In this document: in pieces, positions 21,591-31,894 of the stretch
Position numbering within the stretch: position 1 is the stretch's first letter
Layout: each line of letters begins with the position of its first letter
Assembly (NCBI RefSeq): GCF_932274485.2
Contig: NC_065881.2
Coordinates: 88,264,724 to 88,328,723 of the forward strand
Origin: Patella vulgata
Taxonomy: Eukaryota > Mollusca > Gastropoda > Patellidae
Length of the DNA: 64,000 nucleotides
Direction of reading: 5' to 3'
The notes under the pieces: model-generated
Databases searched by the model: none
The model's input: only the letters and a program-made list of their open reading frames with translations
Told to the model about the DNA's origin: nothing
Program-made: the position numbers and the translations under genes

Positions 21591-22164
21591 AAGTAGAGAA
21601 TATAGAAATGAAACTGGACTAAACAAATCTTTTGCGATGATTGATATGAAATCAAACACGAATAACTGATCAAGATTTTTCTTATGGACATATACACAAT
21701 CCGCGTTTTATCGGGGTTTTTTTTTTTGCTGTATTATTTTCTGGTATTATTTGACCTATATATAATCTCCATTTAGCACCAATTAATACAATTATAGCAA
21801 CATTTGGTTTCCGTAAATATTTGCAGTATTTTATAAATACCCCTATATAGTAATTCGTGTTCAGAAATAAAACACTACATGGAATTGTACCGTAGTTATA
21901 TAACCCGGGTTGATACTGAAAATTCTGATTTCATTTCATCTCGAATACAATCGATTTCTCGACTTCCCGCTTTCTCGTACCCATGTAACACAAACCAAAC
22001 AATTTACCCCCAAAATCTACAGCCCCCGTCTCCTAAATCCACTATAATATTCAACTCAAATCACATTTAATTATAACCATATATCGTGATTTGAACGTTC
22101 CCGTTATATTTTTATTAGAGATTATAGTTTTGTAGACAAAAACAATCTTTGTGCGTGTGTGTGT

Positions 22165-22215
22165 GCGAAATAGCTTTATTTAACGTCCGCTTCCACCGAG
22201 GTGATATATTTAGGA
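22165..22215 (-). repeat. tail of a SINE B-related family
   Basis: ATTTAACGTCCGCTTCCACC and GAGGTGATAT match the tail type seen at 24.57 and 9.73 kb. Confidence 0.45.
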
Positions 22216-22229
22216 CAGAACACGATTGT

Positions 22230-22462
22230 TTAAAGGACAATATTGGTGTCCGTCATTATCACATTTGTGATAGAACTGGTTTAACATGTTCCAAATATAA
22301 TTTTAACACAGAGATCATTGCTACGATAGGTGCGTAATCAATGTTTTTACAAACCTTGATTACGCATCTATCGTAGCAATGGTCTCTGTGTTAAAATTTG
22401 GAACGTGTTTAACGAGTTCTATCACATATGTGATAATGAGGGACACCAATATTGTCCTTTAA
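22230..22462. mobile_element. long foldback element
   Basis: TTAAAGGACAATATTGGTGT at the left pairs with its complement at the right, and pairing continues almost to the centre near 22346. The arms include TATCACATNTGTGATA, itself a palindrome, and AACACAGAGA. Arms of about 105 bp leave a loop of 10-20 bp around TTTTTACAAAC. A shortened copy is at 38.2 kb. TTAA at the outer edges may be the target. Confidence 0.88.
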
Positions 22463-22549
22463 GCTATGGTCTCTGTGTTAAAATTTGGAACGTGTTTAAC
22501 GAGTTCTATCACATATGTGATAATGACGGACACCAATATTGTCCTTTAA
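22463..22549. repeat. tandem duplicate of the foldback right arm
   Basis: GTCTCTGTGTTAAAATTTGG through CCAATATTGTCCTTTAA repeats the right arm at 22381-22462 nearly exactly. It is a recent duplication of about 87 bp. Confidence 0.85.
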
Positions 22550-22746
22550 GCTACCGAATAGTTAATCACGCACGCTACCTTTCTGCACCACGGGCCGTAA
22601 AAGTCTTCCATACTTAATTGCGTGTTGTCGTCAATAATACAAGAAGATAATATGCGATGTACTATGAAGTCTTATTAAAAGTTACAAAAATAACACGATA
22701 ATACAAAACAATAGTAAGACAATCGAGAGACATCTTACAACTTCTT

Positions 22747-22876
22747 CAATGCCGTATCGTGTATCATGTTAATGATAATGATTGATCAACCATTTGTTGT
22801 TTTGTTTCATCCAATGCCGTATCGTGTATCATGTTAATGATAATGATTGATCAACCATTTGTTGTTTTGTTTCATC
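22747..22876. repeat. 65-bp tandem duplication
   Basis: CAATGCCGTATCGTGTATCA begins both units (22747 and 22812), and the two are identical throughout. It is probably very recent, or maintained by conversion. Confidence 0.92.
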
Positions 22877-22878
22877 CA

Positions 22879-23011
22879 GGGGCCTGTTTCACGAAACTTT
22901 ATCTCAGATAAAATCCAAATTTTAGTAATTTCTTTACTTAGCCAATCAAAATTAAAGTATCAACTAAATTTTGAATTTTGTCTGTAGTTAAGATTTCGAG
23001 AAGCAGGACCC
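22879..23011. mobile_element. GGCCTGTTTC-ended MITE, copy 1
   Basis: GGGGCCTGTTTCACGAAAC at the left and, inverted, GGGTCCTGCTTCTCGAAATC at the right frame about 133 bp. The same ends occur in the copy at 28.08 kb. The subterminal region (ATCCAAATTTTAGTAATT) also pairs. No coding sequence. Confidence 0.8.
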
Positions 23012-23891
23012 TGATTATAAACAAGAAATCGGTGTTTCGTAAGTTTAGCTCCCCTGCTATGAAAAAGGGAAACTCGTTCGTCAGGCTATAATGTTATTGT
23101 TGTTTGATCTGGTCATCTAGTCATTACGCCGCTTGTGATCTTTGCTATGATTTATGATCTGTTGACAAAGCTTCAGAATAGCAATATCTTAACGCAAATG
23201 TTCGCATTTAAATACAAGGAAATAAGGACATACAAAAGAGCGCATGGATTGAATTAACTCGGCAAATATTATCTTTTTGGAGCTAAAATACTCTTTTCAG
23301 GGGTAAAATCAAAGCAAAGATCCCAATATGTTGACATATAACTGTATTAATATCGCTGTATGTATCGAGCCATTCGCGCCTAACGCTTCCATAACAATGG
23401 AACTAGGAAGTCTGGCAGCCCTGTCATGAAAAACATGAACTTCCCTAATTATTTTCAGGATTCGACCTTGATTGTCTGTGATCATCACAAATTACATCGA
23501 AACAAAAACATGGTTTATTTAGACTCTTGGGCAATTAAACATGTTACTATTGTTTTCCCAGAACCAGATCAGAAAACAGGCAGATAAAACAGGAGGCCAG
23601 AGATTGAACTGATGAGCCGTGATGAAAAGTTTATCCAAGCATGTTGTAGATTGAGTGATGAAATGTATGGTAAAAACATCAGAATCAAGGATAGGATTCT
23701 ATTGGAGCTGGTTGTTGTTGATGATATTAGTATGTTATTGGGTGTCAGGATGTTAAAAGGTTTAGAATTAAACACGACTGTATAATTAATCAAGCGTTAG
23801 ATTGGTCTGTTCTGGTTCCAAACTCCTGTCGACAGGCTGATCGAGCACATACCGGTAAAAACATAACATAACCTTGATTGAAAGGTCGAAA
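23012..23891. other. unassigned spacer
   Basis: No repeat or RNA recognised. The 74-codon reverse frame at 23569-23793 has no known domain. Confidence 0.5.
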
Positions 23892-24165
23892 GATGAAATG
23901 AATTGAAATGAAATGAGGTTTAACGTCCTACTGTTCTGCTCCGACTGGGATTATGAAGACGGGCATACAGTGTGCTACGAGGGAAATTTTGCCCTGGCAG
24001 CAGCACTATGGCCTACTCTTACATCTTACATCGAATGCCAGTTGACTCAATGATACAACGCGCACGCGCTAACCATTATCAGTCATGCAGTTATCGCTCA
24101 GTGTTATTTTACGTGCATGTCATTGTGTACGCTGGACACGTGTTTTTCGTCTCATCGAAATAAGC
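23892..24165 (-). repeat. SINE A with a SINE B head piece inside
   Basis: SINE A runs from the GAAATG tail to TACATCGAATGCCA. It switches to SINE B head text (GTTGACTCAATGATACAACG and CGCACGCGCTAACCATT) at 24030-24078, and then returns to SINE A (TTTTACGTGCATGTCATTGTG). The short match GCCA at the switch is the only homology. Confidence 0.72.
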
Positions 24166-24570
24166 TAACTTACTCTATAGTCAGAAGTCTGTGGTTACCT
24201 GCAGTGGAACATACAGTTACCCATACCATAATCGAATTTTAACTGCCAAGTCATAGTTTTACTGAAATAGTGGCATGTCATCACCATTAGCGCTAAGAAA
24301 TTGGAAACTAGTTTGAAAATAACACCAGTTCATCCCGATATGTTGATGTTTAAATACGGCTGACAGTAATCTGTTATACGGATTGATCACGTGTTAAACG
24401 CGTCATTAGTTAATTATTATAGTCTCACGGAATGTGAGATTGTTAACGGGTTTGCGTGTTAATCGGGACTATTGTAATTAACCTAGACTACTATAATTAA
24501 TCGACTATTAAACCGTTTGACATGTGTAATCGATCAAAAACACAGCAACCTATAGTTGTTGTATTTTATA

Positions 24571-24812
24571 GTGTTTAACGTTCGCTTCCACCGACGGTGC
24601 ATCGCAGACAAGTTGTCTTATTTTTATTATGCTTAGCGCACGCGTCGTTCCTGTGGGAGGAAACCGGAGTACCCGGAGGAAACCTACGAGGTCGAGAAGG
24701 CGCCCCTATCCCCAAGCCTCATGCGCTCACACCAGGAATCGAAAGCCAGAGGTGACCAGACAGCTAGAGGTCGAAGCATGACACTCTAGACCACTAGGCC
24801 TGTCCCAACCTC
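24571..24812 (-). repeat. SINE related to B with a different head
   Basis: In reverse it has the tail AACGTTCGCTTCCACCGACG, the body block GTGGGAGGAAACCGGAGTAC shared with SINE B, and a tRNA-like head whose boxes read CTAGTGGTCTAGAGTG and GGCTTTCGATTCC. It is a third tRNA-headed family that shares its central block with B. Tails of the same type occur at 9.73 and 22.17 kb. Confidence 0.7.
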
Positions 24813-24847
24813 ACTAGTTACTGCAAGAGGTATATAACTTAAAACAA

Positions 24848-25042
24848 GGGGCCACGGGGATTCAGTGAGTGAGGCGATTGTTCGCTAATAATGAGGTCCC
24901 AGGTTCGAACTCGGTTTTGGCGGAAAGAGCTTCGCTGGATATTTGGCGTGCGTTACCGTGCAGGTAACAGAACCCTTGGTAGATGGAATATATCAAAGTT
25001 AGCGGAAACGTCCATGTCCCGGCCAAATTCCTCTCATATTTA
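24848..25042 (+). repeat. SINE related to A with a different head
   Basis: GGGGATTCAGTGAGTGAGG and AGGTTCGAACTCGG form tRNA-like boxes. The body has GTAACAGAACCCTTGGTAGA, equivalent to the SINE A block GTAAAAGATCCCTTGGCAG. It is the A-type counterpart to the preceding element. Confidence 0.68.
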
Positions 25043-25053
25043 AGGGTAGAAGA

Positions 25054-25300
25054 GGGGGGGGGGGTCTAGTGGTTTAACGGGTGTTTGTGAAATCACAAGA
25101 TCTGTCATTGAGTCAAGTGGCGTGCTTTCGATTCCCCGCTTGAATGTGACAAGGAGTAGTGTCACCTGTCAAACCTCATGGCTTATCTCTGGGTTCTCCG
25201 GTTTCTTCCCACTGCTAAAGACATCTACGCGCAACCGAATTATTGAAATATAATTGAGCCATATGTTAGTCCCGAGTTTTTATCGAGTGGTAGTTAAACC

Positions 25301-25339
<39 letters not shown>

Positions 25340-25340
25340 A
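25054..25340 (+). repeat. SINE B copy, full length, diverged
   Basis: A G run is followed by TCTAGTGGTTTAACGGGTG, the B box CTTTCGATTCCCCG, the body, and AGTTAAACCCCAT with (CT)n. The A box has diverged from family consensus. Confidence 0.83.
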
Positions 25341-26096
25341 AGTTCAATCCACGCAATACATATAATACTCTCTGTCGTCCATGCAGTTCCATCGTGATAT
25401 GTAACGAAACGCTGTCTCATATATTTAACTACAATTTTATTCAGAACCTGACAAAACCTACCCCTTGCACATCAAATCTTGCATGCGATCGAAACGACGC
25501 AACGCGACTATATATGACAGACCCTGATTTCACTCGCGAAAGAATAAAACGTGCAAAGTCCAAATATTACAAATTGGTTAGAAGAGAAATATATACACGG
25601 GAGTTATTACCAATTAGACGGCTGACAATTACAGCCCCGCATCAAAACGCAAATAAAATCAACTTTCAAAGATTCAAACGATCACACGCAACAGGTCACA
25701 ACGTTCAAATCAAATCAGGTAATTAGCCAAATATAGTTGCTGAAGACTTTCAGGAATTCAGTCTGTTGGATATTTCCGAGGTATCTCTCAGAATGTTGTC
25801 AATAAACAGTCGATAATTAAACAGAGTAGATGTACTGTTAATAGACTCTTGTGGAATTGTTCTCTCTTGGCTAGATGTACTATTAAAGTTAGAACGGATA
25901 GGTTCGTGTGGCTCTTGGCTAGATGTACTATTAAAGTTAGGACGGATGGGTTCGCGTAGCTTGTTTTTCTTTAGCAATTATTTTGTCAGTTTTCAGCAGG
26001 AAAACATTTTGTAACCTTGTCTATTGGAGCTTGTTTATAATTGTATTAGCGCAAAAATTGTTGTAGTTATTTCGCATTACTAGGTTATTAAGGGCA
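25341..26096. other. unassigned spacer with open frames
   Basis: A 110-codon frame (25394-25726, plus) is rich in basic residues but matches no family I know. Near 25855-25960 a segment containing GGCTAGATGTACTATTAAAG is duplicated in tandem (about 52 bp, two copies). No splice or promoter signal supports a gene. Confidence 0.4.
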
Positions 26097-26107
26097 TACC
26101 ACCATGG

Positions 26108-26473
26108 AAATGAAATGGGGTATAACGTCTTACTGTTCTGCTCCTAACCTGGGCTAATTGAGACGGGCATACGGCATACAGTGTACTATGAAGGCAATTT
26201 TGCCCGGGCAGCGGCGCTACGGCCTACTCTTATATCGAATTCCAACTGCCAAGGGATCTTTAACGTGCAAGCCAATGGGTACACGGGACCTCGGTTTTTC
26301 GTTCCATCCGAACGACTAGACAGCTGTCCTTGTCAGGCCCTCCATCCTGCTTCAATGACAAGGGGAAACCACGCCGGAAAATCTGAATGAACTTTCTCGG
26401 CCAATGCAGGGATCGAACACCCGACCCCCAGGCTAGCGAGCCAGCGTCTTACCCATTTAGCCACGTGATCCCC
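26108..26473 (-). repeat. SINE A, full length, with 11-bp TSD
   Basis: Tail, body and head are complete (GGATCGAACACCCGACC and TTAGCCACGTGATCCCC in reverse). TACCACCATGG flanks it at 26097-26107 and 26474-26484. It is the best reverse-oriented reference copy. Confidence 0.94.
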
Positions 26474-26507
26474 TACCACCATGGTGTTGTGTTGTCTATG
26501 TTATTAT

Positions 26508-26793
26508 GGAGGGTTGAATGACCGAATGGTTAGCACTAGCGCGCTGTATTATAAGGTCTGTCATTGAGTCAACAGGCGTGGTTTCAATTGACCGGTTGTA
26601 CGTGACAAGGAGTAGGGTTTCCTGTCCACAGTCGTGGGTTTTCTCCAGGTCCTCCGGTTTCCTCCCACTGCTTAAAGACCCCTACGCGCAACTGAATTAT
26701 TGAAATAAAATTAGACCATATGTTAGTCCAGAAATATCCTAGTTTGTGTGGATTGGACGTTACCCCCTCTCTCTCTCTCTCTCTCTCTCTCCC
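26508..26793 (+). repeat. SINE B, full length
   Basis: Head GGTTGAATGACCGAATGGTT, a diverged B box (GTTTCAATTGACCGG), the full body and (CT)n. It lies only 35 bp after a reverse SINE A. Confidence 0.88.
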
Positions 26794-27427
26794 CTATTAT
26801 ATGATTTAATAGGCATCGGATAGGTTTGATTCGTTTGATTCCCATAGCATTGTTAAAAAAATTTCCAAGATGTTTTGAGTCTTTATTCTCTTGAATGGCA
26901 GTTTTGATATATTTAGACTTAGAACTTGTTATTCAATTTTTGGTTTTGTTCGCCATATTTTGTAGTTGATGTAATCATTTTAGCTCTTGTAATAATTTCT
27001 TGTTTTTCGAGCGTTATTGATTTCTGAATTTAACTATGTTGGTTGTTTATGATGCTTTATTCGTTTTCGTTTTTTTTTTTTTTTTTTTTTTTTTGGGGGG
27101 GGGGGGTGCATGCAGATTACGAATATCACTACATAATTTATACCATACTTCTAAAGCCATATTTGGATTATCTATAGTTTCAATATCTCAACTTCTTTAA
27201 ATAGAAAGGTCATTTAGAAAGCATATTCATTGAAATGTTTTAAATTTCTATATTCGATTACAAGATGACAATGTCGCGTGATGTTTTCATCATTTCCCAT
27301 GATACAAATAAATGGATAAATGTCCCTGAGACTATAAACTGGAATATTTAATTCTATAACCATATCGGGAGAGTTTGTATTTAGATGATCTATTATTGTT
27401 TGACTATTCTAAGTACACCTTGTTGGA
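26794..27427. other. unassigned spacer
   Basis: AT-rich DNA with a T run then a G run at 27070-27106. No coding or element signal. Confidence 0.5.
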
Positions 27428-27786
27428 AATGAAATGAAAGGGGGTTTAACGTCCTACTGTTCTGCTCCTATGCTGGGCTAATGAAGACGGGCATACAACA
27501 TACAGTGTGCTATGAGGGAATTTCTGCCCGGGCAGCGGCACTATCGCCTACTCTTATATCGAATTCCAACTGCCAAGGGATCTTTTACGTGCATTCTAAT
27601 GTAAACACGGGACCTCGGTTTTTCGTATCATCCGAAGGACTAGACAGCTGTCCTTGTCAGACCCTCCGTCCTGCATCACTGACAAGGGGGAAACCTGGAT
27701 GAAATTTCTCGGCCGAAGCAGGGATCGAACACTCGACCTCCAGGCTAGCGAGCCAGCGTCTAACCCACTTAGCCACGTGATCCCCA
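27428..27786 (-). repeat. SINE A, full length
   Basis: GAAATGAAAGGGGGTTTAACG through the head (GGATCGAACACTCGACC and TTAGCCACGTGATCCCC in reverse). About 12 bp around CCACGCCGG are deleted. No convincing TSD was found. Confidence 0.9.
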
Positions 27787-27893
27787 ACAAGTTAGTGTAA
27801 ATTGTTTATCGTTAAAATTTCAGACCATTGTTTAAGAATGTTCAGTTTAAAATCTATATTAATATCACCCATAATATATAATGAGCTATTTAC

Positions 27894-28058
27894 TGTTCGG
27901 CTCCAAGTGGTCTAATGAAGAAGGTGTGCTATGAGGGACATTTTGCCCGGGGAGCGGCATCATGTTCTTCTCTTATATCTACATGAACTTTCTCGGCATG
28001 GATCGAACACGTGACCTCCAGGAGAGCGAGCCAGCGTCTTGCCCACTCAACCACTTTG
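27894..28058 (-). repeat. SINE A with most of the body deleted
   Basis: TTCGGCTCCAAGTGGTCTAA and GTGCTATGAGGGACATTTTG are joined, after CTCTTATATC, straight to ACATGAACTTTCTCGGCATG and the head. The central GTGCACG block is gone. Confidence 0.75.
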
Positions 28059-28074
28059 GTTTTTTTTAAGCAGT

Positions 28075-28229
28075 GGCCCTGTTTCTCGAAATCTTAACTA
28101 AAGATAACATCCAAATTTTAGTAGATACTTCAATTTTGATTGGCTAACCACTAAAATCAATCTAATATTACCCAATCCAATTACTAAAATTTGGATTTTA
28201 TCTTAGTTAAAATTTCGTGAAACAGGCCC
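28075..28229. mobile_element. GGCCTGTTTC-ended MITE, copy 2
   Basis: GGCCCTGTTTCTCGAAATC at the left and, inverted, GGGCCTGTTTCACGAAATT at the right. The terminal repeats extend about 45 bp (ATCCAAATTTTAGTA). It is slightly longer than the copy at 22.88 kb. Confidence 0.88.
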
Positions 28230-28468
28230 CAGGTGCTTTTTGTGTTTCCATTAATGCACTATTTATAGCTCGCTCGCGTTCAGCGAACTAATACACCAAT
28301 TACTGCCTCCATCTCGACATTTAACCAAAAATTAAAAATGCACGATGTGAAGTTTGTAGATGATGAACTGGAGAAGGTTGGATGAGTGGGTGGTCTTATC
28401 TTTACGTTTTCTTCTTTTTCATAATTGCAGTTCATTTTTTTCCCAATTATTTCCCATTTATATAAATC

Positions 28469-28836
28469 GGGCCACGGTGGCTAAGTGGGTAAGACGCTGA
28501 CTCGCTAGCCTGGAGGTCGGGTGTTCGATCCCTGTATTGGCCGAGAAAGTTCGCCCAGATTTTCCGGTGTGGTTCCCCCTTGTTAGTGATGCAGGACGGA
28601 GGGCCTGACAAGGACAGCTGTCTAGTACTTTGGATGGGACGAAAAACCGAGGTCCCGTGTACACATTAGCGTGCACGTAAAAGATCCATTGACAGTTGGA
28701 ATTCGATATAAGAGTAGGCCGTAGTGCCGCTGTCCGGGCAAAATTTCCCCCATAGCACACTGTATGGGGTATGCCCGTCTTCATTAGCCCAGTTCGGAGC
28801 AAAACAGAAGGACATTAAACCCCATTTCATTTCATT
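28469..28836 (+). repeat. SINE A, full length, with 12-bp TSD
   Basis: Head GCCACGGTGGCTAAGTGGG, B box, body and tail complete. TTTATATAAATC lies at 28457-28468 and 28837-28848. Confidence 0.94.
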
Positions 28837-28848
28837 TTTATATAAATC

Positions 28849-29504
28849 CTGCATGACGAAACCCATTAAATGAACATGTAGTGAAACTATTTAACTAGTT
28901 TTACATCGTGTTATTATCAGCGAGTAACAGTCCGATTATAATCTACATTACTTTACAAACCAAAACATCAAATATCATTTAATATTTCTCTTAATATAGA
29001 AACAGCGAGTGAGCAAACATGGATATTTGTAGGCTGCGTCCAGGCGGTAGAGAGACGTTCCATGTCAAATAAATGTCATGCGGAGTCGTTGACGGATATT
29101 ACTGATGTATTTTCTGAAACAATCTATTCCTAGTTACTCACTCCACGCTGTGCCGAGTGCCAGATAAGAAACTGCCATAGTTTAAACATGAAACAATGAA
29201 CATTGTGCTGATAATTTAAAATGACATTTCGTTTATCCAAACAATCAGTATCACTCGTTATATTCCGGCTTTGTGTAGATTTATCTCGGACATGGTGAGA
29301 CCGGAAATAGTAACATGACGAATGTAGGCTAGGTTATTTCGATTTACAGATTGATAAGTCCACTTCAAGACGAATCAATCTATGAGTATGGAACAAATTA
29401 ATAATGAATTACATTTCATTTTCTTTACTCCTCCACGCTCTAATTGTAACAAATTAAACTTTCTATCGACAGGAAATGTTAGAGATTCATTTGCACGATA
29501 AGCC
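28849..29504. other. unassigned spacer
   Basis: No recognised element. No open frame with coding character. Confidence 0.5.
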
Positions 29505-30148
29505 GTGGGGTTGGATGGTCAAATGGTTAGCGCATGCGCGTTGTATCATAAGGTATGTCATTGAGTCAACTGGCGCAATCTGTTTCACAGAGTATTACAA
29601 AAGTCTTCTAATATCTCTGTAAAAGATGACTGCCTTCAACACATGACGTCATATCACGCGGCGTCAATCATTGGCTCAATGGCGCGTGTATTGTTTACAT
29701 AAGACGTTACTGATTCGAGCAGAATGGCGTCTTTTACTCATTTTAATACCCATTTACACTAAAATAGGAAATAATTTTTACCTACAAATACTTCAAACGT
29801 CTTTATTTATTTTTCTAATACTTAATTTTTTTTTTATAGAATTTAATTTGTCGAAGGAAAAAAGTTAATATGTGTGGCTCATTAAGTAGCATCGATGTCA
29901 TCCTTATCAGTGATTATCGCGGCCTAGCGAATATTCATTGCGGATCATTGTGCAACTGGTGTTGTTTCGATTCCCCGGTTGTACGTGACAAAGCGTAGGG
30001 TTCGCCTGTCCAACCTCGTGGGTTTTCTCCGTGTCCTCCGGTTTCCTACCACTGCTAAAGATCCCTACGCGTTAGCGAATTATTGAAATAAAATTGAACC
30101 ATATGTTAGTCCCCAAATGACCTAGTTTGTGTCGAGTTGACGTTAAAC

Positions 30149-30180
<32 letters not shown>
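29505..30180 (+). repeat. SINE B split by a hAT-like element
   Basis: The head (GGGTTGGATGGTCAAATGGT to GAGTCAACTGGC) lies at 29505-29574, and the remainder from CAACTGGTGTTGTTTCGATT to the (CT)n tail lies at 29953-30180. With the insertion removed the SINE is complete. Confidence 0.9.
29575..29952 (-). mobile_element. hAT-like non-autonomous element, copy 1
   Basis: It is flanked by CAACTGGC (29567-29574) and CAACTGGT (29953-29960), an 8-bp duplication with one change. The sequence matches the element at 46.66 kb in opposite orientation (GTTTACATAAGACGTTACTG, AAACGTCTTTATTTATTTTT, ATCGATGTCATCCTTATCAG). The ends are short and only weakly inverted (GCAATC and CACAATG). The frame at 29671-29868 has no domain. 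Confidence 0.85.
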
Positions 30181-30185
<5 letters not shown>

Positions 30186-30374
30186 ATGGTATTTTTGTTT
30201 TATTAAACTTAAGATAATGTAGCAATGGTTGTATTATAATTAAACTTTAGATACAGGATCAATTGAGCAATATTCCAATTAATATTTCACGAACCAACGA
30301 ACCAATCTGTGGAGGTTTCGAACTGTTTGAGTTTATAATTAATATGACGATATATATGCCTTGCTCCATGATAT

Positions 30375-30577
30375 GAAATGGGTTTAACGTCCCACTGTTC
30401 GGCACCGACTGGGCTAATGAAATGTAATAGATTTAACGTCTTTCAGTTCAGCCCCAAGTCGACTAAGGAAATGGGTTTAACGTCCTACTGTTCTGTAGCG
30501 ACTGGGCTAATGAAATGAAATGGGGTTTAACGTCTTACTGTTCTGTATCGACTGGGCTAATAAAATGAAATGGGATT
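30375..30577 (-). repeat. tandem array of the SINE A tail
   Basis: Four units of 44-50 bp each contain GAAATGGGTTTAACGTCC-type text and end CGACTGGGCTAAT. A fifth partial unit closes the array. Each unit joins the next at TAATGAAATG, where a normal SINE A continues TAATGAAGACG. It holds no body or head. Confidence 0.85.
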
Positions 30578-30701
30578 GATTGTTCAGTAGCATTGTTACG
30601 ATAATAAACAACGTGACAATCAATTGTGGAATAGCGCATGTGTTGTAATCCAACGGTCTAGAGTGTTGATTATAGGCTTGTCATGTGAATACAATGTGCT
30701 A

Positions 30702-30862
30702 GTGGGGGGGGGGGTACGTGACAAGGAGTAGGGTCGCCTGTCCAACCTCGTGGGTTTTCTCCGGGTCCTCCGGTTTGTTCCCACTGCTTAAGACCCCTAC
30801 GCGCAAGCGAACTGTTGAAATAAAATTAAACCATATGTTAGTCCCGAAATGACCTAGTTAGT
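30702..30862 (+). repeat. SINE B body only
   Basis: After a G run it starts at GTACGTGACAAGGAGTAGGG and runs to CCCGAAATGACCTAGTTAG. The tRNA head and the GTTAAACCCC tail are both missing. Confidence 0.8.
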
Positions 30863-31398
30863 CCCGAGATATTTTGTTTGTGAACAGAAAAGTTCGCTTA
30901 CCTATTGGGAAAACATGTTTATGACAAGAATATACTGTTTACATCAATACATCAATGTAAATTTCTAATGAAAAAGATATCACAAAGGGTTTTAAATTAA
31001 GATGTGATTGTATTAAGAACCTGCATCAAACAGAAGCATGGCATAAGATATAATTATCCATGACAACGTTTAATCTTATTAAATCAAATCATTTTCGTTC
31101 CCTTTTTTGTTTAACTTGTGTCTTGTTTTTTTGTTTGGTTTTCAATTTAATTAACATCGGTTAGGTGATACTAAAGTTAGAAATAAAAATAAATTGTGTA
31201 TTGTCTAGCCTTGTTGCCCATAGGTCAGTGACTTATATTGTTTAAATATTTTGAGTTCAGAGTTTATCAGACGTTCATTGATTGTCAGTTTTATGATTCA
31301 ACACTGAACTATTTTAATTCATACAGCGAACACATAGGTCAACAGACGATATCTTTTGTAACATCCACCAAAATGGAAAAAAGGGGGCGTATGGGAGA

Positions 31399-31705
31399 GG
31401 AATGTTTGGTTTAACGCCCACTCGACACAGACTATGTCATTTCAGGACTATCATAGTGTTCAATTGTTTTTGGTCCCAATAATTCGATGGCGCGTAGTCT
31501 TTAGCAGTGGGAGGAAACCGGAGAACCGAGAGAGAGAGAGAGACCGAGAGAGAGAGAGAGAGTTTAACGTCTACTTGACACAAACTAGGTCATTTCGGGA
31601 CTAACACATGGTTCAATTTTTCTTCAATAATTCGCTTGCGCGTAGGGTCTTTAGCAGTGGGAGGAAACCGGAGAAAAACAACAAGGTTTGGCAGGTGACT
31701 CTGGG
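31399..31705 (-). repeat. two SINE B copies in tandem
   Basis: 31399-31527 runs from GGTTTAACGCCCACTCG to GGAGGAAACCGGAGAACC. It is followed directly by a (GA)n run and a second copy (31540-31705) covering the same body length. Both stop in the body. A tandem duplication or an insertion of one into the other is possible. Confidence 0.8.
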
Positions 31706-31894
31706 CTACGCCTTGATTCAATTATGACAGAAATGTCTGGAAAAAGACCAACCAATGTAGGCCATTTGATTTATGCAAATTAACTGGAATTATTTCGAAA
31801 TGTGGACAACTAACTCTGACATCAACTCTGGTAAATCTTTCCCTGCATCTTCTTGACGTATCCCTGAATCAATCTAGTCATCGTCGGCTTATTA

